Source of the DNA: Bacteroidaceae bacterium
GTDB taxonomy: Bacteria; Bacteroidota; Bacteroidia; Bacteroidales; Bacteroidaceae
Assembly (NCBI GenBank): GCA_017526905.1
Contig: JAFXQT010000050.1
Coordinates: 1 to 64,000, forward strand
DNA: 64,000 nt
Direction: 5' to 3'
The translations under genes and the position numbers were made by a program. Of this stretch, positions 9,343 through 17,389 are shown piece after piece; the first letter of the stretch is position 1, and each line of letters opens with the position of its first letter. The notes beneath the pieces are model-generated. The model saw only the letters and a program-made list of their open reading frames with translations. It was not told the origin of the DNA and did not search any database.

Positions 9343-9513
9343 ACACCAAACCTCAAAGGAATTTATACGTACGTATAATTAGAAGTTGTACGTACGTATA
9401 ATTGGTAGTTGTACGTACGTATAACTATTGGTTGTACGTACGTATAACTATTGGTTGTACGTACGTATAACTATTGGTTGTACGTACGTATAATTTCCTT
9501 TGAGGTTTGGTGT
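9343..9513. repeat. palindrome array (23-bp period) inside a 19-bp inverted repeat
   Basis: Six copies of the perfect palindrome TACGTACGTA with flanking TA recur at starts 9365, 9388, 9411, 9434, 9457 and 9480, exactly 23 bp apart. The 10-bp spacers are similar (ATTAGAAGTT, ATTGGTAGTT, then ACTATTGGTT three times). The array is bounded by perfect 19-bp inverted arms at 9343-9361 and 9495-9513. The whole 171-bp block can fold on itself in several registers. The units are too short for CRISPR and no gene lies inside. Confidence 0.9.
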
Positions 9514-9574
9514 ATGGGATGTCGGGGGGGTAGCACAAGGGCACTTGGCAAGCGCACAAGCGCACTTGCCAAAG

Positions 9575-9705
9575 GTAAAAGCGAAAAGGGACGGGGGACT
9601 AAAGCGAAAGGGACGGTGCTAAAGCGAAAGGAACGGGGGCTAAAGCGAAAAGGAGCGGGGCTAAAGCGAAAAGGAGCGGGGCTAAAGCGAAAAGGGGTAA
9701 AGAGG
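9575..9705. repeat. tandem repeat of 20-21 bp, CTAAAGCGAAAAGGAGCGGGG
   Basis: Copies begin at 9599, 9619, 9640, 9661 and 9682, with a degenerate copy before the first. The unit is purine-rich on the plus strand. A short open frame through it would encode repeated GLKRKGA, but it has no support as a gene. Confidence 0.85.
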
Positions 9706-9715
9706 GGCTGATGTA

Positions 9716-10375
9716 TCAGCGCCAGCCTGTCTTCTGCCAGTGGAGCACGACAGGCTGGACAAGCTGGGTGGCAGCCTCGCGCTCTTCACGGCTCAAGTCG
9801 CCAGTCTGGAGCAGACAGGTCAGCGTCGGGGCGCTGGCCGAGAGGCGCAGTTCTACAACCGTGAAGTGGGCCAGGCTAAGGCGTGCATGGCTGGCAGGTT
9901 CGACCAATGCGCTGTCCGTGAGCACGCCGGTGAAGTAATCGGCCAACGGGGGCATGGCAACAGTCGCACCAGCGGCCGGAGTCCAGTCGGGATTGATGAA
10001 ACGGAGGTTGCTGTGGCGCACGGCAGAAGCGCCGAAACCGCCCTCCACCGTCTGCACCAACGCCACCAGCTGCTGCGACGTGCTGTCGTTAGGCTGCCAG
10101 GTGAGCGAACGCATCTCCAACCAGGCGCGCTTGCTGGTGCGGAACCGCAGATAGTCGGCGGTGAGCGTGTCCAGCTGCACGAAGGCTCCCATGCGGTTGC
10201 GCACCTTGGCCTCCATGTGGTTTTCTATGAAGTCGATGCAGTCCAAGCGGTCGTTCTTCGTGACCAGCGGCAGGACGGAGTCGGGCATCGCGGCAAAGAT
10301 ATCGCGCATGGGCACTTGTGCCGATGCAAGTGCCACGGGCAAGAGTGCAATGATGAGGAGTAACTGACGTTTCAT
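9716..10375 (-). CDS. DUF3256 family exported protein
   Basis: 219-aa protein with a signal peptide (about residues 1-19, ending ALASAQ). The mature start VPMRDIFAAMPDSVLPLVTK and the following NDRLDCIDFIENHMEAKVRN match DUF3256, a Bacteroidetes family of unknown function. No catalytic motif is recognisable. It is the last gene of a minus-strand set (endonuclease I - truA - EamA transporter - this gene), 48 bp after the transporter, which may be only positional linkage. Confidence 0.8.
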   Translation of the reverse strand: MKRQLLLIIALLPVALASAQVPMRDIFAAMPDSVLPLVTKNDRLDCIDFIENHMEAKVRNRMGAFVQLDTLTADYLRFRTSKRAWLEMRSLTWQPNDSTSQQLVALVQTVEGGFGASAVRHSNLRFINPDWTPAAGATVAMPPLADYFTGVLTDSALVEPASHARLSLAHFTVVELRLSASAPTLTCLLQTGDLSREEREAATQLVQPVVLHWQKTGWR

Positions 10376-10423
10376 CGGAACAACAGGGATAGAGGGTTTG
10401 GATTGTGGGAATGAGACGCTGGC

Positions 10424-11443
10424 TCAGCTGCTGCCCAGCCATAGGAACACCATGCTGAGTAGTACCAGCACCAGGTCGAAGGCCTTGGAGCGAAGGTTCT
10501 TCTCGTGGAACACCATCGCCCCCACGAAGAACGACACCAGCACGCTGCCACGGCGAATCATGGAAACCACTGAGATGAGCGCATCTGGCAGTGTAAGTGC
10601 ATAGAAATAGACAAAGTCGGCCGCGGAGAGGAACAGCGACACCAGGAACACCCAGCCCAGCCAGCCCATACCGGCGCAACGCCAGGCCTGGCCAGGCACA
10701 GGTGCAGCAGAAGCAGCCCCATTGCCAGCGCCAGCATGCGGGCGGCCCGTTTCCGGCAGACTTTCGCCCACGGCTGGGCGAGCCTGAGAATGCGCTCGCT
10801 TCTCAATAATCAGAACCAGCGCCATCAGCACAAACTGATAGAACATAAAGTAGCTCTGCACCACCATGCGGTTCAGCCCTACCCCACCCGCGTCGACGGG
10901 CGCCAGCAGGTATTTGTCATACAGGCCGCTGACGGCCCCGAAGGCCGATGCCAGCACAGCCAGGACAATCCAGCGGTTGTGGCGGAAGTCGATGCCTTCC
11001 TTCTTGCCGCTGCGGCCAAGCATGAAGAAGCTGAAAATGGCCAGCAGCACACCCACCCACTGGTACAGGTTCAGACGCTCGCCAAACACCAGGATGGCAC
11101 CCAGCAGCACCATGACAGGCCGCGTGGCATTGATGGGACCGACGATGGTGAGCGGCAGGTTCTTGATGGCAAAGTAGCCGCAAAGCCAGGAGGCCAGCAC
11201 GATGAGCGCCTTGAGCACCACATACTTGTGTACAGCCCACCCGCACACCGGCACATAGAACAGCGAGGTGGCGGGTATCTGCCCGGCGGCAGAGAGCACG
11301 ATGAGCGGCAGGAAGAGAAGCGAACTGAACAGGGTGTTCAGCGTGAGCACCAGCACCACGCTGCGCCCCTTCAGCGCCTGCTTCTTGAATACGTCATAGA
11401 AGCCGAGCAACACGGCCGATGTAAATGCAAGGACTAACCACAT
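10424..11443 (-). CDS. EamA/DMT-family inner-membrane transporter
   Basis: Drug/metabolite-type transporter with about ten membrane segments. It starts MWLVLAFTSAVLLGFYDVFK and carries the two EamA repeats; VGPINATRPVMVLLGAILVF ends repeat one. The substrate is unknown. The open frame runs to an ATG at 11485 directly abutting the truA stop codon, adding 14 polar residues (MEICRLSAADTEVR). The internal ATG at 11443 gives a normal hydrophobic N-terminus and is preferred. The cytoplasmic loop between the repeats contains a long low-complexity insertion rich in Ala, Gly and Pro near residues 235-260. Confidence 0.82.
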   Translation of the reverse strand: MWLVLAFTSAVLLGFYDVFKKQALKGRSVVLVLTLNTLFSSLLFLPLIVLSAAGQIPATSLFYVPVCGWAVHKYVVLKALIVLASWLCGYFAIKNLPLTIVGPINATRPVMVLLGAILVFGERLNLYQWVGVLLAIFSFFMLGRSGKKEGIDFRHNRWIVLAVLASAFGAVSGLYDKYLLAPVDAGGVGLNRMVVQSYFMFYQFVLMALVLIIEKRAHSQARPAVGESLPETGRPHAGAGNGAASAAPVPGQAWRCAGMGWLGWVFLVSLFLSAADFVYFYALTLPDALISVVSMIRRGSVLVSFFVGAMVFHEKNLRSKAFDLVLVLLSMVFLWLGSS

Positions 11444-11485
11444 ACGAACTTCTGTATCTGCCGCTGACAAGCGGCATATCTCCAT

Positions 11486-12292
11486 TTATCTCCGTTTATC
11501 TTCATCAGTGGCGACGGTTGAGTTAGGGTACTGCACATCAACGAGGAACAAGCCGCGGGCCGGCACGCTGTCGCCGGCAGCACTGCGGTTCTTCTTCTCG
11601 ATGACTTCGCGGAAGCCATCGGGCGTAAGGTTGCCACGGCCCACTTCCATGAGCGTGCCCACGATGGCACGCACCATATTGCGCAGGAAGCGGTCGGCCT
11701 GGATCTCGAAGCGCCATTCGTGCTGGGCCAGTTGCACCCAACGGGCTGCCATGATGCGGCAGTTGTTGGTCTTGGTGTCGGTGTTTACCTTGCTGAAACT
11801 GGTGAAGTCGGTATAGTCGAACAGCGTCTGGGCAGCACGGTTCATGGCCTCGAAGTCGGGCTCGTGGGCCAGCCGCCAGCTGTACTGGTTCAGGAACGGC
11901 GACTTGGTGGTGTGTACATAATAATGGTAGGTGCGCGCGGTGGCGCTGAAGCGCGCGTGCATATCGGCGCCGACAGGATAGATGCGGTGTATGGCTATGT
12001 CGCGCGGCAGGATGCCGTTCAGCCTGTAGGTGAGATAGTCGAGCGGTGGCTGCTGCTCGCCCTTGCCACGGGCAGGGGGCATGGGCAACGCCGCGTCCCA
12101 ATCGAAATGGGCCACCATCACACGGGCATGCACGCCGGTATCGGTGCGGCCGGCTCCGGTAATGGGCACTTCAGTGCGAAGCACAACAGCCAACGCCTGC
12201 TGGATGGTTCCCTGCACGCTTACGCCGTTGGGCTGCACTTGCCACCCGTGATAGGCGGTGCCGTCGTATGATAGTTCGATGAAATACCTCAC
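11486..12292 (-). CDS. truA: tRNA pseudouridine(38-40) synthase
   Basis: Modifies U38-U40 in the anticodon arm of tRNAs in the cytoplasm. 268 aa, normal for the family. The catalytic Asp lies in GAGRTDTGVHARVMVAHFD near residue 52; YHGWQVQPNGVSVQGTIQ and the C-terminal RFLRNMVRAIVGTLMEVG also match TruA. It starts 8 bp after the endonuclease I gene and its stop codon abuts the transporter frame, so the genes are probably cotranscribed. Confidence 0.95.
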   Translation of the reverse strand: MRYFIELSYDGTAYHGWQVQPNGVSVQGTIQQALAVVLRTEVPITGAGRTDTGVHARVMVAHFDWDAALPMPPARGKGEQQPPLDYLTYRLNGILPRDIAIHRIYPVGADMHARFSATARTYHYYVHTTKSPFLNQYSWRLAHEPDFEAMNRAAQTLFDYTDFTSFSKVNTDTKTNNCRIMAARWVQLAQHEWRFEIQADRFLRNMVRAIVGTLMEVGRGNLTPDGFREVIEKKNRSAAGDSVPARGLFLVDVQYPNSTVATDEDKRR

Positions 12293-12300
12293 TGCTGCAC

Positions 12301-13812
12301 CTATCGGACTACTTTGCGCGTCCGCCCCTTCTCTTTAACCAGATAAATACCAGAACGATGAGGGACACGATGACCAAGACGATGGCCCTGCGTGTCAAAG
12401 ACGAGGCGAAAGGAAGGCTCGTCGGCGGGGGCTAAGGATTCTGCGCCTGTGGGGATGTTGGGCTTGATGGTGACGTCGATGGAGGCGATGCGCGACTGCC
12501 CATCGGCTGTAGCCAGGAAGGGATTCATCGAGCCCGTCCAGCTGATGGTTGACTTATCGACCCAACTGAACGACTGGCCATCTATCTCGATGGTTCCTAA
12601 CTTCGTATCGGCCGCATGGAAAACGACTCCTGTAATCTCTGCCCCCTCGATCATAAACACGGACTTGTCGTAGAAGCGGAACTGACTATATTTGCTCACA
12701 TCCACGGGCTGGGTGGCAGACTTGCTCTTATAGTAGGACAATGTCAGCCCGTTGGTCGTGGCCGTGTAGCCTTCGCCATAGTCGGCATGTTGTGTCGGGG
12801 TCCAATCGAGTTCGGCGAAGACAATGGTGCCCGACTGTGCATCAGGATTGTCGGGGTTATCAGGGTTGTCGGGATTATCAGGATTATCGGGATTATTGGG
12901 ATCGTCGGGGTTGTCAGGATTGTCTGGATTGTCTGGGTTATCGGGATTATCCACATGCCCTTGTCCGTGGGCTGCAGTTACATCAAAGGCATAGCTGATG
13001 GAATCGCCCCAGACGTATTCGCACAGGGAGGGGTAGTCCACGTAAGGGTTGCGGTTCTTCTGCAACTGATAGACAGCCTCGTTGCGCGCACGTTCCACAT
13101 CGTCAACGGGATCCTGCTTGGCCCAACGCATCATCATATCCAGCGTCCACTTTTTCAGGCCCGGGTACTTATTGCCATCGAACACCTGCGAAGCGGTACC
13201 TCCATCCCAACTGGTGATCTTATCCTCATAGCAAGTGACCATATAGAAATAGATGCGGGCTATATCACCTTTAATCTCATCGTTCGGCTCGAAACAAGTT
13301 CCGCTATAGCCGGCAGTTGTACACTTGCCCACCTTGCTGTAGGCATTGGCCGACTTGTATATGTCGCCATTGTTTTCGCCAAAAGGAAAACTGCTGCGGC
13401 GGTTGTTCACATAGCCGTCGGTGGGAATCACATGCACCAAGTCGCTCACCATAGGCTTGGCTTTGCTGAACCAGCTCTGCGGCACGCTGTGTTCACGGTT
13501 ATAGCAATCGCCCTCACCCCTATAGGTTCCGGCCTTGTCCTTAACTGGCGTAAACTTGGTGACGTTGGAGTACCAGTCGCGCAGATAACCATCGGGACGC
13601 ATGTCGGAGGTCTTATAGGCTTCGTGCAGCCCGTCGTAGCTGATGACGGTGTGATCTGTTATAATCTTGTACATAGCCGTCTTCAGCTCGGCAGCCTTTT
13701 TATTGTTTGCCGCTTTATAATAGTTGGCCAGACTGAAGTCGGCGGCATAGGCCGTTGCCGTGAGAACGGTCAGCAACAGGCTTAGGCAAGAACGTGAAAG
13801 GATTTTGTTCAT
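12301..13812 (-). CDS. secreted endonuclease I family protein with Pro-Asp-Asn linker
   Basis: Extracellular or periplasmic DNase of the EndA/NucM family, 503 aa from the chosen start. Signal peptide: MNKILSRSC to ATAYA. The catalytic stretch CYNREHSVPQSWF (His and the following Pro-Gln-Ser) is near residue 105, followed by LVHVIPTDGYVNNRRSS with the metal-binding Asn residues. A linker of about a dozen DNP tripeptides (DNA 12840-12955) leads to a beta-sandwich domain and a C-terminal sorting-like tail (QGHRLGHRVPHRSGIYLVKE). The ATG at 13812 is preferred because the frame upstream overlaps the promoter. It is the third nuclease in 14 kb and heads an apparent operon with truA. Confidence 0.9.
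   Translation of the reverse strand: MNKILSRSCLSLLLTVLTATAYAADFSLANYYKAANNKKAAELKTAMYKIITDHTVISYDGLHEAYKTSDMRPDGYLRDWYSNVTKFTPVKDKAGTYRGEGDCYNREHSVPQSWFSKAKPMVSDLVHVIPTDGYVNNRRSSFPFGENNGDIYKSANAYSKVGKCTTAGYSGTCFEPNDEIKGDIARIYFYMVTCYEDKITSWDGGTASQVFDGNKYPGLKKWTLDMMMRWAKQDPVDDVERARNEAVYQLQKNRNPYVDYPSLCEYVWGDSISYAFDVTAAHGQGHVDNPDNPDNPDNPDNPDDPNNPDNPDNPDNPDNPDNPDAQSGTIVFAELDWTPTQHADYGEGYTATTNGLTLSYYKSKSATQPVDVSKYSQFRFYDKSVFMIEGAEITGVVFHAADTKLGTIEIDGQSFSWVDKSTISWTGSMNPFLATADGQSRIASIDVTIKPNIPTGAESLAPADEPSFRLVFDTQGHRLGHRVPHRSGIYLVKEKGRTRKVVR
12840..12955 (-). repeat. 9-bp tandem repeat encoding (DNP)n linker
   Basis: About twelve degenerate 9-bp units (GTTGTCGGG/ATTATCAGG on the plus strand) encode a DNP tripeptide linker in the endonuclease I protein. 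In-frame slippage would change linker length without breaking the gene. Confidence 0.85.
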
Positions 13813-13835
13813 CTTATTGTTTGCTTTGTTGGCCA

Positions 13836-13867
13836 CAAAAGTACGCCTTTTCGGCCGAACAGCCAAA
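13836..13867 (-). promoter_or_regulatory. promoter of the endonuclease I - truA operon
   Basis: Minus-strand TTTG (13867 to 13864) and TACTTTTG (13843 to 13836) with a 20-bp spacer match the Bacteroidetes consensus. The start codon at 13812 is about 24 nt from the -7 box. The -33 box touches the terminator of the upstream gene. Confidence 0.75.
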
Positions 13868-13914
13868 GAAAAGGAAAAGTTTAAGGCCCAAAGCCGAAAC
13901 TTTGAGCCTTAAAC
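13866..13914 (-). terminator. rho-independent terminator of the large secreted protein gene
   Basis: Arms 13879-13893 and 13900-13914 form a 15-bp stem with one G-U pair and a 6-nt loop; on the minus strand it is followed by TTTTCCTTTTCTTT. It lies 27 bp past the stop codon at 13942. Confidence 0.88.
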
Positions 13915-13941
13915 CTGTAATATTGGGGGTTGAAAGCAGCC

Positions 13942-16527
13942 TTACTTCACGGCCACCTTCTTGCCATTCACGATGTACAGGCCACGGACAGCCTTGCTGA
14001 CACGCTGACCAGCCAGGTTGTAGATGGCACCACTGGCAGCGGCATCGGCAGCGATGCTGCGCACAGCCACCACGGTCTGGCCGTCGAGGCTGTAGTCGGT
14101 CACGTCGCGCAGGCCGGTCACGCCCATGTACTTGCGGATATTACCCATCAGCCACACCTGCTTGCCCAGGTTGTCAGCATGGTCGGCCAGGTTGAGATCG
14201 GCACGGGCGGCAGCCTTGTTCAGCAGGGCCACGGGAGCCACCACGACGGTCTCGTTGGCTGCATCGGCAATGACGATATTGCTGGCCACAGCATCAGCAG
14301 CAGAGAACACCACATTGCTGTTGCCATCCTTGTCGGTCATGGCGCTACCGTTGACGAAGCCAACGATATAGCCCTTCACCCACACGTTCTCGGCCACGTT
14401 CTCGCTGGAGCTCTGTGCATCGAATGCCAGGAGATCGGCCACAGTGTAGGGCTTCTCGATGGTGCCATCGGCACCGCTGGTCACAACGACCTTCAGCGCA
14501 GCGGAACTGCTCTTGAAGGTAGCGGTGGCGGCCGTCTCGGCCACGATAGTGGCACTGCCAGCGCCAACCACCGTCATCTTGCCGTTGGCATCCACCTTCA
14601 CCACAGCCTCATTGCTGGAGGTGTAAGTGACAGCGCCGTCGGAAGTAGTTGTGAAGGTAGCCTCAACCGTGCCGCCCACAGTGGTGCTCACGCTCTCCAC
14701 GCTCCAGGCGGATTCGGGTGTCTGGAGGTTAGCCTCGCCGGCCTTCACCACATCGTCGGTGGTGCGCGGTGCCAGCTGGTAGCCGTTGTGGAAGGTCACC
14801 ACACCAGTCACGTTGTAGGTGGCGTCGGTGTCGAACACCATCGAGCTGATGGTGTTGAAGGAGTCATACACGGTGAACTCCAGCTCGTCCTCGTCCTTGA
14901 TGGTGACGCTCCTGGAGGCCATCTGCTCGGCCTGGAACTTCACGCCTTTCACGGTAACAAGCAGGCTTTGGAAGGCCGATGCATCGGCAGTGCTGAGCTC
15001 GTCAAGACCAATGGTCTGGGGCACTACCTCGTTGCCTTCCGAATCAACGGTCACGTTGGCATAGTTATCGCTCACGTTGATTTCCTCCAGGCCGCTGTAG
15101 GAAGCAAGCTGACCCTCGACATAGCCGCTGATCTTGTCGCCACCCTTCAGTTCCTTGGCATTATTGGCATAGAGGCAGATACCATTCTTGCCATCGGTCA
15201 CATACACGTTCTTACCACTGGCAGCCACCACGGTCAAGCCCTTGAAGGTGTACTTCACCATATCGGTACTGCCTTCCTGAATAGCCTTCTTCACAGCAGC
15301 CAGGTCGGTGTATTCCTTGACCTCGACCTCGGTACCGCCCAACACCTTGACTTCGGTAGCCACGATGTTGCCATACTTGCCGCTGCCCGACTGATAGACG
15401 AAGAAGCCCGTCACCTCGATCTCGTTGCCCACGGCAGCAGCACCCATCACGGCGCTGGAAGCCAGGATAGAACCAGTGACGGTAGCGCCCTCGACGGTGA
15501 AGTTCTTGTAGTTGCCCAGGCTGGTGAGGGTGCCCTTTACCTTGACGGGAGTCACGGCAGGAGCTGCCACCAGTGCATCAAGTGCGGCGCCGTCGATCTC
15601 GCGGAAAGAGGGATAGCTCACGGTGGTCGTGCCGGTCTTGCTTATCTCGGCATTGCTCAGCTGCAGGCAGCCGCCATAGCTGCTCACCTTACCGGTGACG
15701 ACGATCTGATCGCCCACACTCAGCGTGTTAGGGCCATACACGAAGATATAGCCTGTGCCATCGCCCAACAGGAGGCCCATATCATAGGCTGCATAGACGG
15801 TACCGGCAGTGGTGGCCTGATCGGCAGCACCGGCCTTGATCACTTCGTCAATGGTCTGCGCCTGCAGCTTAGCGATGGTGTAGGTGGCTGTTGCAACATC
15901 GCTCTTGTTGCCGTTCTTTTCGGCCCAAGCGGTGACCACGAACTCGCCCTCAGTGTCAAAAGTGAATGGGGCTGAATAAACAGCCTCTTCGCCGTTGATG
16001 GTGTAGTGGATGGTTGCGCCTTCTTCAGCAGAAATGGATATCTGCTGGTTGCCATCGTAATAGGTGCCCGAAGCGGGAGTGATGGTGGGCTTGGCCACGA
16101 AGTTGGGGTCGGTAGAGCCCAAGGTGACCTCAACAGATGTCATACGTACCTGAGCTCCAGAAGCCTCAAAGGTCACTTCTGTAGCAGAACCGGTCCAAAT
16201 GCCATCGTTTCCGTCGATAGTGAGGCCTTCGATAGCCGTAAAGTTTGATGCTGCATTGGTGGACGTGCAGACCATCACAATCTTTTGGATGTTCCCCGCT
16301 GTAGATGAGACCTGAAGAGTTTGGCCCTTATAAACACGGAAATTGTCGGTGCGCCCGAATGTGCCGTTGGACACGGCGATGGTTACGCCATCCTTTGTCA
16401 GCGAATGTGCGCCGGCTTCAGTGCTGGGATATACATCGGTCCCAGCAGTGAACGTCACAGTGGTTTGTGCCTGTGCCAACCCGCACACGGCCAGCAAGGC
16501 AATCAATAAAGAGTAGAAATTCCTCAT
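13942..16527 (-). CDS. large secreted multi-domain protein with OB-like and Ig-like domains
   Basis: 861-aa exported protein; signal peptide MRNFYSLLIALLAVCGLAQA. Visible modules in order: an N-terminal beta-sandwich (FRVYKGQTLQVSSTAGNIQK) similar to the C-terminal domain of the OB-repeat lipoprotein at 5649-7628; a chitobiase-C-like domain (YYDGNQQISISAEEGATIHY); two or three OB-like domains of the DUF5689/nuclease-associated kind; a Big_2-like domain (SSNEAVVKVDANGKMTVVGA); a DUF6359-like domain (VAENVWVKGYIVGFVNGSAM); and a sorting-like tail (YNLAGQRVSKAVRGLYIVNG). No catalytic site is seen. The ATG at 16527 is used because upstream codons overlap the promoter. Possibly an adhesin or nucleic-acid binding partner of the nearby nucleases. 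Confidence 0.75.
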   Translation of the reverse strand: MRNFYSLLIALLAVCGLAQAQTTVTFTAGTDVYPSTEAGAHSLTKDGVTIAVSNGTFGRTDNFRVYKGQTLQVSSTAGNIQKIVMVCTSTNAASNFTAIEGLTIDGNDGIWTGSATEVTFEASGAQVRMTSVEVTLGSTDPNFVAKPTITPASGTYYDGNQQISISAEEGATIHYTINGEEAVYSAPFTFDTEGEFVVTAWAEKNGNKSDVATATYTIAKLQAQTIDEVIKAGAADQATTAGTVYAAYDMGLLLGDGTGYIFVYGPNTLSVGDQIVVTGKVSSYGGCLQLSNAEISKTGTTTVSYPSFREIDGAALDALVAAPAVTPVKVKGTLTSLGNYKNFTVEGATVTGSILASSAVMGAAAVGNEIEVTGFFVYQSGSGKYGNIVATEVKVLGGTEVEVKEYTDLAAVKKAIQEGSTDMVKYTFKGLTVVAASGKNVYVTDGKNGICLYANNAKELKGGDKISGYVEGQLASYSGLEEINVSDNYANVTVDSEGNEVVPQTIGLDELSTADASAFQSLLVTVKGVKFQAEQMASRSVTIKDEDELEFTVYDSFNTISSMVFDTDATYNVTGVVTFHNGYQLAPRTTDDVVKAGEANLQTPESAWSVESVSTTVGGTVEATFTTTSDGAVTYTSSNEAVVKVDANGKMTVVGAGSATIVAETAATATFKSSSAALKVVVTSGADGTIEKPYTVADLLAFDAQSSSENVAENVWVKGYIVGFVNGSAMTDKDGNSNVVFSAADAVASNIVIADAANETVVVAPVALLNKAAARADLNLADHADNLGKQVWLMGNIRKYMGVTGLRDVTDYSLDGQTVVAVRSIAADAAASGAIYNLAGQRVSKAVRGLYIVNGKKVAVK

Positions 16528-16558
16528 GTTTTGATTTGGTTTAAGTGAATAATCGCTG

Positions 16559-16589
16559 CAAAAGTACTTCTCTTTACTTAAACCGCAAA
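16559..16589 (-). promoter_or_regulatory. promoter of the large secreted protein gene
   Basis: Minus-strand TTTG (16589 to 16586), 19-bp spacer and TACTTTTG (16566 to 16559). The start codon follows about 31 nt downstream. Confidence 0.75.
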
Positions 16590-16734
16590 ACTTTTGTACA
16601 AAAAAATGTGGACAGCATATCCTCACGGATGGCCGTCCACTCAATCAACTAATCTGCATCAATGAAAAAAGATGCCCTTACTAAAAACTATAAAACGAGT
16701 ATGGAATGTGTAGTATATTCATAGGTTGGGTTCA

Positions 16735-17271
16735 TCAGAAGCCACCTCCGCCGAAGCCGCCTCCGCCGCCGAAGCCGCCGCCTCCGCCGCCGAAGCCGCC
16801 ACGGCCACCGCCGAAGTTGCCACGGTTGTTATTGCCCTGCTGGCCACGTCCCCACTGAGGCTGGAACACTTTGAGCAACTGCTGGGGGGTGAGTATCTGA
16901 GAGAACTCGGCGCAGTATTTCTTCTGCACATCCAGGCGTGCCTGCTGCTGCTGAAGCTGTTGCTCCTGACGGGCAAACACCTCGGCCAACTGGGCCGTGG
17001 CCTCCTCGTCGGTGAGTTCTTTCTTGCTGTCGTTGTTATCGGCCTGGTTGCGGGGCTGGTTCTGGCGCAGAGCCTGCAACTCTTCCTGATAACGGGTGTA
17101 GATGTCCTTGAACTTGGCCTTCTGGTCGTCGGTCAGCTTCAGGTCCTTCTCCAGGCGCTCTACCTGGCGTGCAATGGCCTCTGCCCTACGGGCTTCATTG
17201 TTGTTTTGTGCCTTCGCAACGTTGCCCAGCATCAGGACAGCCATTGCTATTAAAATCAAAGCTCTTTTCAT
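16735..17271 (-). CDS. Spy/DUF4890-like periplasmic protein with glycine-rich tail
   Basis: 178-aa exported protein. The signal peptide ends GNVAKA. Residues 25-140 are charged and helical with LKLTDDQKAKFKDIYTRYQE and ILTPQQLLKVFQ, the paired LTxxQ helical pattern of Spy/CpxP/DUF4890 proteins, which act as periplasmic stress chaperones in enterobacteria; the role here is unproven. The last 40 residues are almost pure Gly/Phe (GGGGGFGGGGGFGGGGF), an unusual low-complexity tail also seen at the end of the TPM protein at 21959-22867. Confidence 0.75.
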   Translation of the reverse strand: MKRALILIAMAVLMLGNVAKAQNNNEARRAEAIARQVERLEKDLKLTDDQKAKFKDIYTRYQEELQALRQNQPRNQADNNDSKKELTDEEATAQLAEVFARQEQQLQQQQARLDVQKKYCAEFSQILTPQQLLKVFQPQWGRGQQGNNNRGNFGGGRGGFGGGGGGFGGGGGFGGGGF

Positions 17272-17389
17272 GCTGTTTGTGTATTAACGGTTATTAAACT
17301 GACGATTGTATGACACAAGGCCTGCGAATATGTTTAATGCCCAACCGCTTATTTAACTCTTATTAACAACTGGAGGCCAACTCCGGACG

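Larger units (their letters stand above)
9099..9715. other. repeat-rich intergenic region
   Basis: 617 bp between convergent rpmE2 and the DUF3256 gene with no convincing gene. It holds, in order: the rpmE2 terminator, a 21-bp inverted repeat, a palindrome array with 23-bp period nested in a 19-bp inverted repeat, and a tandem array of about 21 bp. Each is listed separately. Confidence 0.8.

Noticed and set aside
9364..9492. Possible CRISPR array
   Set aside because: Units are 13 bp and spacers 10 bp of nearly constant sequence; no cas genes. The arrays at 26969-27072 and 30659-30737 fail for the same reason (spacers 6-7 bp).
9451..9711. 86-codon open frame ending in repeated GLKRKGA
   Set aside because: It is a translation of the tandem repeats; no start context, promoter or family.
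13930..15975. 681-codon plus-strand open frame opposite the large secreted protein
   Set aside because: Antisense shadow of a gene that has signal peptide, recognisable domains, promoter and terminator on the minus strand.
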